A DNA stretch of 7,150 bases from Crocinitomicaceae bacterium (GTDB lineage Bacteria; Bacteroidota; Bacteroidia; Flavobacteriales_G; Salibacteraceae): NCBI GenBank assembly GCA_018623405.1, contig JAAZVO010000135.1:1-7150 (forward strand), given 5' to 3'. Positions within the stretch are counted from its first letter, which is position 1, and each line of letters begins with the position of its first letter. Positions 1 to 6,377 of this stretch are shown piece by piece. The position numbers and the translations under genes were made by a program. The notes beneath the pieces are model-generated. The model was not told the origin of the DNA. It saw only the letters and a program-made list of their open reading frames with translations, and searched no databases.

Positions 1-1046
1 AATAATGTTAAAACTGCTCCTATCAAAATACCACCGATGCCACCAACCATGCTAATTAAAACTCCCTCAATCAAAAAGATTTGAAAAACGGTTTTTTCTT
101 CAGCGCCAAGACTTTTTAGGGTAAAAAGGTCTTCTCTTTTATCAATAATAAGCATGGCTAAATTTCCAACTAAATTAAAGGTAGCCACCACCAACACAAA
201 GCTCAGAATTAAAAAAGTAATCCATTTTTCGGTCTTGTTGGTTTGATATATAAGCTCGTTCAACTCATATTTTGTTTTTACTGTAAAGTCATTTCCTAAT
301 AATGATTCCAACTTTGTTTTTACATCCTGCGGTTTTACACTTGTGTTTAGTCTAATTTCAAAAGCTGAAACAGCTCCTTTTTTATCTAGCACCCTTTCAG
401 CAAAGTTTATAGGAACCAATGCATATTTATTATCAAAATCGGGATTGATGGCAAAAATACCTGCAGGTAAAATTGGCTCCACCCTAAAGGCATCTGCCAA
501 ATTTGGAGAAACCCTTTTGGTATTTTTGGCTGCATATACAATTATTGGTTGCAATGCATTTTCCATATATAGTCCAACTTTGTCTGCAATACCATAACCT
601 AATACAGCATAATTAAGATCGTGTTTTTTTAGAAGAAGCTTGCCCTCAAACATCATGGTATCTAGCCTTGAAAGCTTCACATAGTTTGAATCTACCCCTT
701 TAATGGTGGCAAAAGTTTGCTTTTGATTGTATTTTAAAACAACCGTTTCTTCTAAAACTTTTGTTCCGCCTTGTACACCATCAATCGCCAAAACCTCGTT
801 AAAAGGAAAAGCAGTTTCTTCAAATGTTTTACCTTTTGTTGCAGTTATTTTTATATCAGGATCAAATGAACTGTATAGCGATTCCACTAAAGACTCTAAC
901 CCGTTAAAGGCAGATAATATTACGATGAGCGCCATAGAGCCAATGGCTATACCTCCAATAGAAATGCCTGTGATAATATTAATAACATTTCTACTTTTCT
1001 TGCTTATTAAATACCTTATGGCAACAAAAAGGGGGAAGTTCTTCAA
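1..1046 (-). CDS. FtsX/LolC-E-type ABC transporter permease, 3' end missing
   Basis: Reading the minus strand gives 348 uninterrupted codons that leave the left edge, so the C-terminus is absent. The visible part has the FtsX/MacB permease plan: a first membrane helix at about residues 21-48 (NVINIITGISIGG onward), a large extracytoplasmic domain at about 50-274, a second helix at about 275-301, and a third beginning near 321. Between helices two and three lies the family signature, DKREDLFTLKSLGAEEKTV. Such permeases pair with an ATPase; LolC/E relatives move lipoproteins out of the inner membrane, but the substrate here is unknown. The start is taken as TTG: an in-frame TAA lies 9 bases upstream of it, the only other candidate between them is ATT, and the first ATG would cut into helix one. 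The TTG sits one base after the rbfA stop, which suggests co-transcription and translational coupling. Family confidence is high; the LolC/E sub-assignment is tentative. Confidence 0.88.
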   Translation of the reverse strand, partial: MKNFPLFVAIRYLISKKSRNVINIITGISIGGIAIGSMALIVILSAFNGLESLVESLYSSFDPDIKITATKGKTFEETAFPFNEVLAIDGVQGGTKVLEETVVLKYNQKQTFATIKGVDSNYVKLSRLDTMMFEGKLLLKKHDLNYAVLGYGIADKVGLYMENALQPIIVYAAKNTKRVSPNLADAFRVEPILPAGIFAINPDFDNKYALVPINFAERVLDKKGAVSAFEIRLNTSVKPQDVKTKLESLLGNDFTVKTKYELNELIYQTNKTEKWITFLILSFVLVVATFNLVGNLAMLIIDKREDLFTLKSLGAEEKTVFQIFLIEGVLISMVGGIGGILIGAVLTL

Positions 1047-1047
1047 A

Positions 1048-1386
1048 TCAATCTTTTAAAAGGTCATCTATCCTTTCTGCGTAATCCAGAGAGTCATCAA
1101 CAAAAAAGGTGAGATTAGGAATTCTCCTTAGGTTGTTTTTTAGAATATTTCCTAAACTCAATTTTATTTGAGCCACATTTTGATTGACAACCTTTACTAC
1201 TTCTTCGGCATCTTTAGATGGAAAAACGCTCAAGTAAGCTTTTGCTTCCATCAAATCCGGAGAAATTCTTACTACTGTTACAGTAACCATTTTTCCAGGA
1301 ACAAATGATGGCAATATGCGTGAAAAAATATTAGCAAGCTCTTTTTGAATAAGCCTAGCTACCTTTTGTTGTCTTGTACCTTCCAT
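1048..1386 (-). CDS. rbfA: 30S ribosome-binding factor RbfA
   Basis: This encodes a 112-residue protein of the RbfA family, single KH-like-domain factors that bind the 30S subunit and act in late 16S rRNA maturation and cold adaptation. The N-terminus (TRQQKVARLIQKELANIFSR) matches the usual first helix, AKAYLSVFP fits the central strand, and the C-terminal RRIPNLTFFVDDSLDYAERI followed by DDLL fits the family ending (P-x-L-x-F-x-x-D-x-S ... I-x-x-L-L). The frame is open to an ATG 45 bases further upstream, but the start used here gives the family's normal beginning; the extra 15 residues (MILLGLNHIADYFCP) do not look like RbfA. A Bacteroidota -7 box ends four bases before the chosen ATG, which also argues against the longer form. 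The permease gene follows after one base, so the two probably form an operon. Confidence 0.93.
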   Translation of the reverse strand: MEGTRQQKVARLIQKELANIFSRILPSFVPGKMVTVTVVRISPDLMEAKAYLSVFPSKDAEEVVKVVNQNVAQIKLSLGNILKNNLRRIPNLTFFVDDSLDYAERIDDLLKD

Positions 1387-1390
1387 TGGG

Positions 1391-1398
1391 CAAAAATA
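1391..1398 (-). promoter_or_regulatory. Predicted -7 box (TATTTTTG) for rbfA and the permease
   Basis: TATTTTTG is an exact match to the Bacteroidota -7 consensus TAnnTTTG. Only CCCA separates it from the rbfA ATG, so transcription would begin at or within a base or two of the start codon, giving a leaderless or nearly leaderless mRNA. I find no clear TTG-type -33 element at the usual 19-21 base spacing; the nearest TTG is 24 bases upstream. Confidence 0.55.
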
Positions 1399-1447
1399 GT
1401 CAGCTATATGATTTAAGCCTAACAATATCAAACACTTAAAATATCAC

Positions 1448-1455
1448 TACTTTCG
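1448..1455 (+). promoter_or_regulatory. Predicted -7 box (TACTTTCG) for the T9SS surface protein
   Basis: TACTTTCG differs from TAnnTTTG by one base. It lies 20 bases before the ATG of the large secreted protein, which predicts a leader of roughly 15 bases. No clear -33 TTG is visible upstream; that stretch overlaps the upstream part of the divergent rbfA promoter. Inferred from motif and position only. Confidence 0.45.
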
Positions 1456-1475
1456 CATTCATTGAAAACAAAACT

Positions 1476-4400
1476 ATGAAGCACTTTATTTCTATTGTAA
1501 CCACCTTAATTACAACCCTTTCACTAACAGCTCAAATCACTATCTCAAATACCGATTTTGGTGTTATTGGTGATAGTATTTTCTTGGCTGAACAAACTAC
1601 TGCTCCATCAGGAGTTAATGTTGGTGGTACAGGAAACCAATCTTGGAATTTTTCTAACCTAAGTTTCGGAAATTTAGATACAGTATTTTATCGCAACCCC
1701 CAACAAACTTCTTTCGGAAACTTGTTTCAAGTAGCTACTGAAGCAACTGTGCAAGGAGAAGAAATTACTTATTACAATAACAGCCCAATTTCTAGGGTTA
1801 TTGATGGTGTTGCCGGCGACCTTTTTGGCGATGGAAATATTTATGCTGTCAACTACAATCCTGACTATACCATTTTAAATTTTCCGGCTACCTATCAAGA
1901 TTCGTTTATGGTAACTACCATAATTGATACAACAACAGATACTTCAATTGTAATTCCACCACTTTTTAACTTCGATTCGCTAAGGATAAAAAGAGTTATT
2001 GCTATCAACTCGAATATTGATGCCTACGGCGGTGTATCTACCCCCGGAGGAAGTTTCAACTCTATAAGACAATACAGTGTAATTACACAAATTGATTCTT
2101 TATTTACCCATACTACTGGTGGTTCTTGGGGACCCGCACCAATTAATCCTGTTACCACAACAACAGAACATAGGTACACCTGGTATGCTCAAAATCAAAA
2201 ATATCCGGTTTTAGATGCAGTGGCATCTGGTGCAGGAGGTAATTTAGTTTCATATAAGTTTTTGCTTGGAGGCAATATGTCAGCCTCTATACCTTATTTC
2301 TCAGGTCCAAATTGTTTTAATGGCAATGATGGTTTTGCTGCTGTTGATGTTGTTGGCGGAACTCAACCTTATACCTACCAATGGTCGCCAAATGCAGGGG
2401 GGCAAACCAATGATACTATTACCGGTCTTGCAGCAGGATTATACAGTGTAACTGTTTATGATGCATTAAACGATAGTGCTACTGCCCTTATTAATTTAAA
2501 CCAACCTGCATCTGCTGTGGATATTGATACTGTTTCAATTATTGCAGAAAGTTCATTTGGAAATGATGGAGCCATAAACATCAATGTAAATGGAGGTGCC
2601 TCTCCTTATAATTATGCATGGTCCAACAATGCAACATCTCAAAACATTAGTGGGTTAACAACAGGAAATTATAGTGTAACTGTTACAGATCAAAATAACT
2701 GTTTAGATTCTGCAGATTTCTTTGTTCCATCTTTAGCCGGACAGTTAAGCGGGCAAGCTGTATTAGAAAATAATGCTTCATGCTTTAGCGTTTGTGATGG
2801 TAGTGCCAAAATGGTGGCTGCGGGCGGCACACTGCCTTACACCTTTATGTGGAGTAATAATCAAACCGATAGCTTAGCAACTGGTTTATGCGCCGGAACC
2901 TATAATGTTACCGTTTATGATGCCAATGGTGATTCTGCTACTAGCTCTATTTCAATTACTGAGCCTGCTATGTTAATGGCCGATACGGTAAGTGTAACAC
3001 CTGAGTCTCCTACAGGAAATGACGGTGCTATTGATGCAATTGTTACCGGAGGAACTACTCCTTACAGCTATGCGTGGAGCAATGGGGATACTACCCAAGA
3101 TATTAATAGTTTAACAACCGGAGTTTACAACTTAACAGTTACAGATTTTAATGGTTGTACTGATGTGTTGTCAGTATTTGTTCCAACCACAGGTGTAAGC
3201 ACAGGAATTACTTATTTAAGTTCTGATTTTGGTGCGATTGGCGATGTTGCTTATTATGCACAAGACCTCTCTTTACCCATGGTTGATCTTACTAAAGTTG
3301 GAAACAACAACTGGGATTTTTCTTCATTGCAAATTGGAGGTCTAGATACCATTAACTTTCTTGACCCTGCAAATACTTCAAACGGCTCGAAGTTTTCTAA
3401 CGCTAACTTAGTGGTAGCAAGAAGAAATGACACTACTTATGTAAACAAAAACAACTCTTATGTGGCTTCACAAGGTTTAGTTGGCGATCCGTTCGGTATA
3501 GGTTTTTCTGCTGCAGTATCATTTAAACCAGAATTAAAAACATTAGAGTTTCCGGCAACCTTTGGAAATAATTTTTCAAGCACAACCGTAATTGACTCTA
3601 CTATTGATACAACTATTCAAATTTTTGATTCCATCAGGTTAAAAAGTACAATCATACACAACAGTAAAATTGATGGTTATGGAAATCTAAATACCCCATC
3701 TGAAAATTATGATGTTATAAGACAAAGAACCCAAATAATACAAAATGATAGTGTTTGGGGACATAACCAACTTACAGGATGGCAAAACATTTCTACTTTC
3801 AACAGTTTAGACACTACTTACCTTTTTAATTGGTATGCCAAAAATGAGCCCTTCCCTGTAGTACAAGTTGAGGCTGATGATTCATTAGGAAATGTAAAGA
3901 CAGTTTCATTTAAACTGGGCACAAACCTTTTAGCCACAGTTGTATCTAAAACAGATGCAAAATGTAACGGCGATTGCAATGGTGAAGCTACCGTAACAGG
4001 GTTAAGCGGTCAATCGCCCTACAATTATTATTGGGATGCAAACACCGGAAATCAATCAGGCCCTACAGCAATAGGTCTTTGTGCTAGTACCTACGCTGTT
4101 ACAGTGGTAGATGCAAATATGGATTCTGTTTTAACTACTGTTCAAATTAACGAGCCTTTAGCTTTGGTAGTTACGTTAAATAATACAACTACCGAAACAG
4201 ATCTGGGAAATAACGGTGCAATAGATATAAATGTAACAGGCGGAACACCTCCATACAATTATAATTGGAGCGGTACCAACCAAACCACACAGGATATTTC
4301 AGGTTTAACAGGAGGACAGTACAACGTTACAGTTACAGATTTTAATAATTGTACTCAAACCTTAAATGTTACCTTAAACTCTATTGTAGGTTATGATGAA

Positions 4401-4643
4401 ATCTCAAAGTCGGATATTGAAATTTTCCCTAACCCATTTAAATATCAAGTAAACCTAAATCTAGGTTCAATTAATGAGGCCGCAATTGAAGTTTATGATG
4501 TTTTAGGAAATTCAGTTTACAATGAAAGGATTACAAATAATCTTGAAATACTAGATTTAACTAAATTACCTAAAGGAGTTTATTTATTACTCGTTAAATC
4601 TGAAGAGGGAATTGTTAAATCTGAAAGATTAGTTAAGCATTAG
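1476..4643 (+). CDS. T9SS-exported multidomain surface protein with SprB-like repeats
   Basis: This is a 1055-residue secreted protein. Residues 1-20 are a Sec signal peptide ending ...SLTAQ. Module A covers about 21-265, followed by four SprB-like repeats at about 275-344, 351-418, 428-497 and 503-570. A second, diverged copy of module A covers about 577-815, followed by two more repeats at about 820-894 and 898-968. A T9SS type A sorting domain occupies about 978-1055, beginning IEIFPNPF and containing IEVYDVLGNSVY and LPKGVYLLLV. SprB-like repeats show GG-x-x-PY-x-Y-x-W, then GL-x-x-G-x-Y-x-VTV-x-D; the best known carrier is the gliding adhesin SprB. Sorting domains of this kind direct export across the outer membrane and attachment to, or release from, the surface. 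No enzyme motif is seen, so an adhesin or structural role is an inference. The gene stands alone on its strand, divergent from rbfA and convergent with hflX, with no T9SS machinery genes nearby. Confidence 0.93.
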   Translation: MKHFISIVTTLITTLSLTAQITISNTDFGVIGDSIFLAEQTTAPSGVNVGGTGNQSWNFSNLSFGNLDTVFYRNPQQTSFGNLFQVATEATVQGEEITYYNNSPISRVIDGVAGDLFGDGNIYAVNYNPDYTILNFPATYQDSFMVTTIIDTTTDTSIVIPPLFNFDSLRIKRVIAINSNIDAYGGVSTPGGSFNSIRQYSVITQIDSLFTHTTGGSWGPAPINPVTTTTEHRYTWYAQNQKYPVLDAVASGAGGNLVSYKFLLGGNMSASIPYFSGPNCFNGNDGFAAVDVVGGTQPYTYQWSPNAGGQTNDTITGLAAGLYSVTVYDALNDSATALINLNQPASAVDIDTVSIIAESSFGNDGAININVNGGASPYNYAWSNNATSQNISGLTTGNYSVTVTDQNNCLDSADFFVPSLAGQLSGQAVLENNASCFSVCDGSAKMVAAGGTLPYTFMWSNNQTDSLATGLCAGTYNVTVYDANGDSATSSISITEPAMLMADTVSVTPESPTGNDGAIDAIVTGGTTPYSYAWSNGDTTQDINSLTTGVYNLTVTDFNGCTDVLSVFVPTTGVSTGITYLSSDFGAIGDVAYYAQDLSLPMVDLTKVGNNNWDFSSLQIGGLDTINFLDPANTSNGSKFSNANLVVARRNDTTYVNKNNSYVASQGLVGDPFGIGFSAAVSFKPELKTLEFPATFGNNFSSTTVIDSTIDTTIQIFDSIRLKSTIIHNSKIDGYGNLNTPSENYDVIRQRTQIIQNDSVWGHNQLTGWQNISTFNSLDTTYLFNWYAKNEPFPVVQVEADDSLGNVKTVSFKLGTNLLATVVSKTDAKCNGDCNGEATVTGLSGQSPYNYYWDANTGNQSGPTAIGLCASTYAVTVVDANMDSVLTTVQINEPLALVVTLNNTTTETDLGNNGAIDINVTGGTPPYNYNWSGTNQTTQDISGLTGGQYNVTVTDFNNCTQTLNVTLNSIVGYDEISKSDIEIFPNPFKYQVNLNLGSINEAAIEVYDVLGNSVYNERITNNLEILDLTKLPKGVYLLLVKSEEGIVKSERLVKH
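1536..2270 (+). other. Module A, first copy, of the surface protein
   Basis: This roughly 245-residue segment follows the signal peptide. Landmarks are DFGVIGD, GNQSWNFSNL, LDTVFYRNP, GDLFGDG, LNFPATY, DSLRIKR, NSNIDAYGG, SIRQYSVITQIDS, TWYAQNQKYPV and VSYKFLLG. All recur in the same order in the second copy. The W-N-F-S near the start and Y-x-W-Y-A ... P-V near the end resemble an unnamed domain I recall from N-terminal regions of other Bacteroidota T9SS proteins; I cannot attach a family name. It is probably a beta-rich fold, but this is inference. Confidence 0.7.
2298..3185 (+). repeat. Four SprB-like repeats, two alternating types (a-b-a-b)
   Basis: Each repeat is about 70 residues and diverged at DNA level. 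Repeats 1 and 3 (type a) carry DG-A near their start and end in VTVYDA-N-DSAT followed by a QP or EP boundary. Repeats 2 and 4 (type b) begin DTVS with E-S-x-x-GNDGAI, then SW- or AWSN, and end VTVTD-x-N-x-C. The shared core is GG-x-x-PY-x-Y-x-W. The alternation suggests that the duplicated unit is an a-b pair of about 150 residues. Confidence 0.85.
3204..3920 (+). other. Module A, second copy, of the surface protein
   Basis: The roughly 239-residue segment aligns along its whole length with the first copy: DFGAIGD, GNNNWDFSSL, LDTINFLDP, GDPFGIG, LEFPATF, STTVIDSTIDTTI, DSIRLKS, NSKIDGYG, VIRQRTQIIQNDS, NWYAKNEPFPV and VSFKLG. The copies are clearly homologous but well diverged, so this is an old duplication. 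It sits internally, between repeat blocks, not at the N-terminus. Confidence 0.8.
3933..4379 (+). repeat. Third a-b pair of SprB-like repeats
   Basis: Repeat 5 is type a (CNGDCNGEA ... GLCASTYAVTVVDAN ... INEP) and repeat 6 is type b (LGNNGAIDINVTGG ... TTQDISGLTGG ... VTVTDFNNC). The pair follows the second copy of module A as the first two pairs follow the first copy, and leads directly into the sorting domain. Confidence 0.83.
4407..4640 (+). other. T9SS type A C-terminal sorting domain
   Basis: About 78 residues at the extreme C-terminus show the type A pattern: DIEIFPNPF at the start, a middle strand IEVYDVLGNSVY, then LDLTKLPKGVYLLLVKSEEG and a basic ending (ERLVKH). In T9SS cargo this domain is recognised by the secretion machinery and normally cleaved on export. 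It is intact and in the expected terminal position. Confidence 0.93.
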
Positions 4644-5859
4644 AACTTCCTTCTTCAGGAAGGTCAGGGTATAAAAAATGATTGTAAGGGTACCGCTTTT
4701 CGTGGATTGCCCTTACTTTTTTATACAATAGGTCTCTAAAAGCCTCGATATTTTTCTTTTTTACCGCAGAAATAAAAATCACATCTACATTTTGCTTAGC
4801 CATCCAAGTTTTCTTTAAGGCTTCTAAAGATTCCACTTGCTTGGCGTTTCCTGTATAGTCGAATTCATCTTCCTCTAAATGGCGGTATTGGTCTATTTTA
4901 TTAAACACCATAATTTGAGGAATTTCAGCAGCCTCTAACTCTTTAATGGTGTTGTTTACCACTTTAATATGTTCTTCGAAGTTTGGGTGAGAAATATCTA
5001 CCACGTGCAACAAAATATCAGACTCTCTAACTTCATCTAAAGTAGATTTGAATGACTCAACCAATTGGTGAGGCAACTTCCTAATAAAACCCACAGTATC
5101 AGATAAAAGGAAGGGTAAATTACCTAAAACCACTTTCCTAACAGTAGTGTCTAACGTAGCAAAGAGCTTATTTTCTGCAAAAACCGAAGCCTTGCTCAAC
5201 AAATTCATTAAGGTGCTTTTTCCCACGTTGGTATAACCCACCAATGCTACCCTAACTAAAGCATCGCGGTGCTTTCTTCGGGTGGCCATTTGCTTATCAA
5301 TAGATTTCAGTTTCTCTTCAAGCAGGCTTATTTTTTTTCTAATAATTCGCCTATCTGTTTCAATTTCCTTTTCACCTGCTCCTCCTCTAGTTCCTGTTCC
5401 TCCTCGCTGACGCTCTAAGTGCGTCCACATTCTAGTTAATCTGGGCAGTAAATATTGATATCGCGCTAAATCTACTTGAGTTTTTGCTTGGGCAGTGCGC
5501 GCTCTTTGTTGGAAAATATCCAAAATCAATAAGCTTCGATCATAAACTTGAACTTTAAAGAACTTTTCAATATTTCGAAGTTGCGATGGAGAAAGGTCAT
5601 CGTCGAATATGATTAACTCTACCTCCTCTTCCTCAATAAAGGCTTTAATTTCTTCTAGTTTTCCTTTACCTACAAAAGTTTTAGAATCGGGCCTATCTAG
5701 CCTCTGACTAAATTTTCTTAAGGTCTTAGCCCCTAATGTAGACGTTAAAAAAGCAAGTTCATCCAAATACTCTTCAACCTGTTCATCGGTTTGGTTTGGT
5801 AGAATTACTCCAACAAGAACTGCTGTTTGTGGTTGTTTGGCGGTTAAAATTTCACCCAT
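4633..5859 (-). CDS. hflX: Ribosome-associated GTPase HflX
   Basis: This is a 408-residue HflX-family GTPase, close to the usual family length. The N-terminal HflX domain includes TFVGKGKLEEI (about 61-71) and DDLSPSQLRNIE. A middle helical linker has the family stretch LARYQYLLPRLTRMWTHLER and the glycine-rich RGGTGTRGGAGEKEIE before a coiled coil at about 170-200. The G domain has G1 GYTNVGKST (208-216), G2 TLDTT (235-239), G3 DTVGF (254-258), G4 NKID (320-323) and G5 SAVKK (364-368), all intact. HflX binds the 50S subunit and splits stalled or stress-inactivated ribosomes; it is cytoplasmic. Its gene begins three bases after the upstream membrane-protein gene ends, so the two are probably co-transcribed. 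Its last codons overlap the 3' end of the converging surface-protein gene. Confidence 0.97.
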   Translation of the reverse strand: MGEILTAKQPQTAVLVGVILPNQTDEQVEEYLDELAFLTSTLGAKTLRKFSQRLDRPDSKTFVGKGKLEEIKAFIEEEEVELIIFDDDLSPSQLRNIEKFFKVQVYDRSLLILDIFQQRARTAQAKTQVDLARYQYLLPRLTRMWTHLERQRGGTGTRGGAGEKEIETDRRIIRKKISLLEEKLKSIDKQMATRRKHRDALVRVALVGYTNVGKSTLMNLLSKASVFAENKLFATLDTTVRKVVLGNLPFLLSDTVGFIRKLPHQLVESFKSTLDEVRESDILLHVVDISHPNFEEHIKVVNNTIKELEAAEIPQIMVFNKIDQYRHLEEDEFDYTGNAKQVESLEALKKTWMAKQNVDVIFISAVKKKNIEAFRDLLYKKVRAIHEKRYPYNHFLYPDLPEEGSSNA

Positions 5860-5862
5860 AAA

Positions 5863-6297
5863 TTAAAATACGCAATCCCATGGCACTCTAGACATTATCA
5901 AGATAAAGCCAATAATAAAAAAGTTACGCTGCTTTGCAAATTTTGCTGTGTCTGTAGGCGCTTTTTTGCCAAGAGACCTTCCTACAGTAATCAAAATAAT
6001 TCCAACTATCATTATTGAAATATGCTCAACAGTCCAAAATCTTAAGTTGGCATCTTTCATAGTTGCACCAACATCTTCTAATCCTGCAGCAACAACAGGG
6101 CTAACAAAGTATAAAATCAAACCTATCAAGAATTGGGTATGCACTCCAATTAATGAGAATAAGGAGAGCTTATTATCTAAGCTAGTGTAGGTTTTTTTGC
6201 CTGCCGCACCCAAAATAAATTTTACAATAGCAACAATTAAAACAATGGTTACAAAATAAAAAATCCCTTTGTGTAGGTGTTTTAATCCGTCGTACAT
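5863..6297 (-). CDS. Small four-helix membrane protein, 'cytochrome B'-like
   Basis: This is a 144-residue integral membrane protein with four predicted helices at about residues 11-30, 45-67, 90-107 and 125-140. The opening MYDGLKHLHKGIFY, the VHTQFLIGLILYF in helix two, RFWTVEHISIMIVGIILITVG in helix three and the VPW near the C-terminus resemble a short conserved Bacteroidota family that annotators often name 'cytochrome B'. Histidines lie at or near the membrane ends of the first three helices (H7 and H9, H53, H92), which would allow haem binding, but nothing here proves it. A -7 box lies 16 bases upstream of the ATG. The gene is the first of a two-gene unit with hflX. Existence of the gene is secure; function is not. 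Confidence 0.8.
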   Translation of the reverse strand: MYDGLKHLHKGIFYFVTIVLIVAIVKFILGAAGKKTYTSLDNKLSLFSLIGVHTQFLIGLILYFVSPVVAAGLEDVGATMKDANLRFWTVEHISIMIVGIILITVGRSLGKKAPTDTAKFAKQRNFFIIGFILIMSRVPWDCVF

Positions 6298-6313
6298 CTT
6301 CTATAAGTTTTGG

Positions 6314-6321
6314 CAAAAGTA
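6314..6321 (-). promoter_or_regulatory. Predicted -7 box (TACTTTTG) for the membrane protein and hflX
   Basis: TACTTTTG matches the Bacteroidota -7 consensus TAnnTTTG exactly. It lies 16 bases before the ATG of the four-helix protein, which predicts a leader of about a dozen bases. No TTG is seen at the ideal -33 spacing. The box overlaps an 11-base near-palindrome, TTTTGGCAAAA (6308-6318). Confidence 0.55.
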
Positions 6322-6377
6322 AGGATGAATGAGCAAATGGTAGATTATCTTGTTTACATCTTAGTTATTTTTAAGGA

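Noticed and set aside
343..1059. Plus-strand open frames at 343-597 and 727-1059
   Set aside because: They lie antisense to the permease, whose minus-strand frame is continuous and shows clear FtsX-family features; their translations are low-complexity and unlike any family I know.
1387..1431. Fifteen-residue N-terminal extension of rbfA to an upstream ATG
   Set aside because: The extra residues do not resemble RbfA, and a consensus -7 promoter box lies inside this stretch, next to the chosen ATG.
2266..2451. Second plus-strand open frame inside the surface-protein gene
   Set aside because: It overlaps repeat 1 in another frame, is very rich in leucine and methionine, and has no start context or family resemblance.
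4646..4662. Hairpin CTTCCT-TCTTC-AGGAAG just after the surface-protein stop, as a terminator
   Set aside because: The stem is only six base pairs and no T-run follows on either strand; it also lies in hflX coding sequence. It may slow polymerase but is not a convincing intrinsic terminator.
5948..6190. Plus-strand open frame antisense to the four-helix protein
   Set aside because: The minus-strand frame has regular membrane helices, a promoter box and operon spacing; the antisense frame has none of these.
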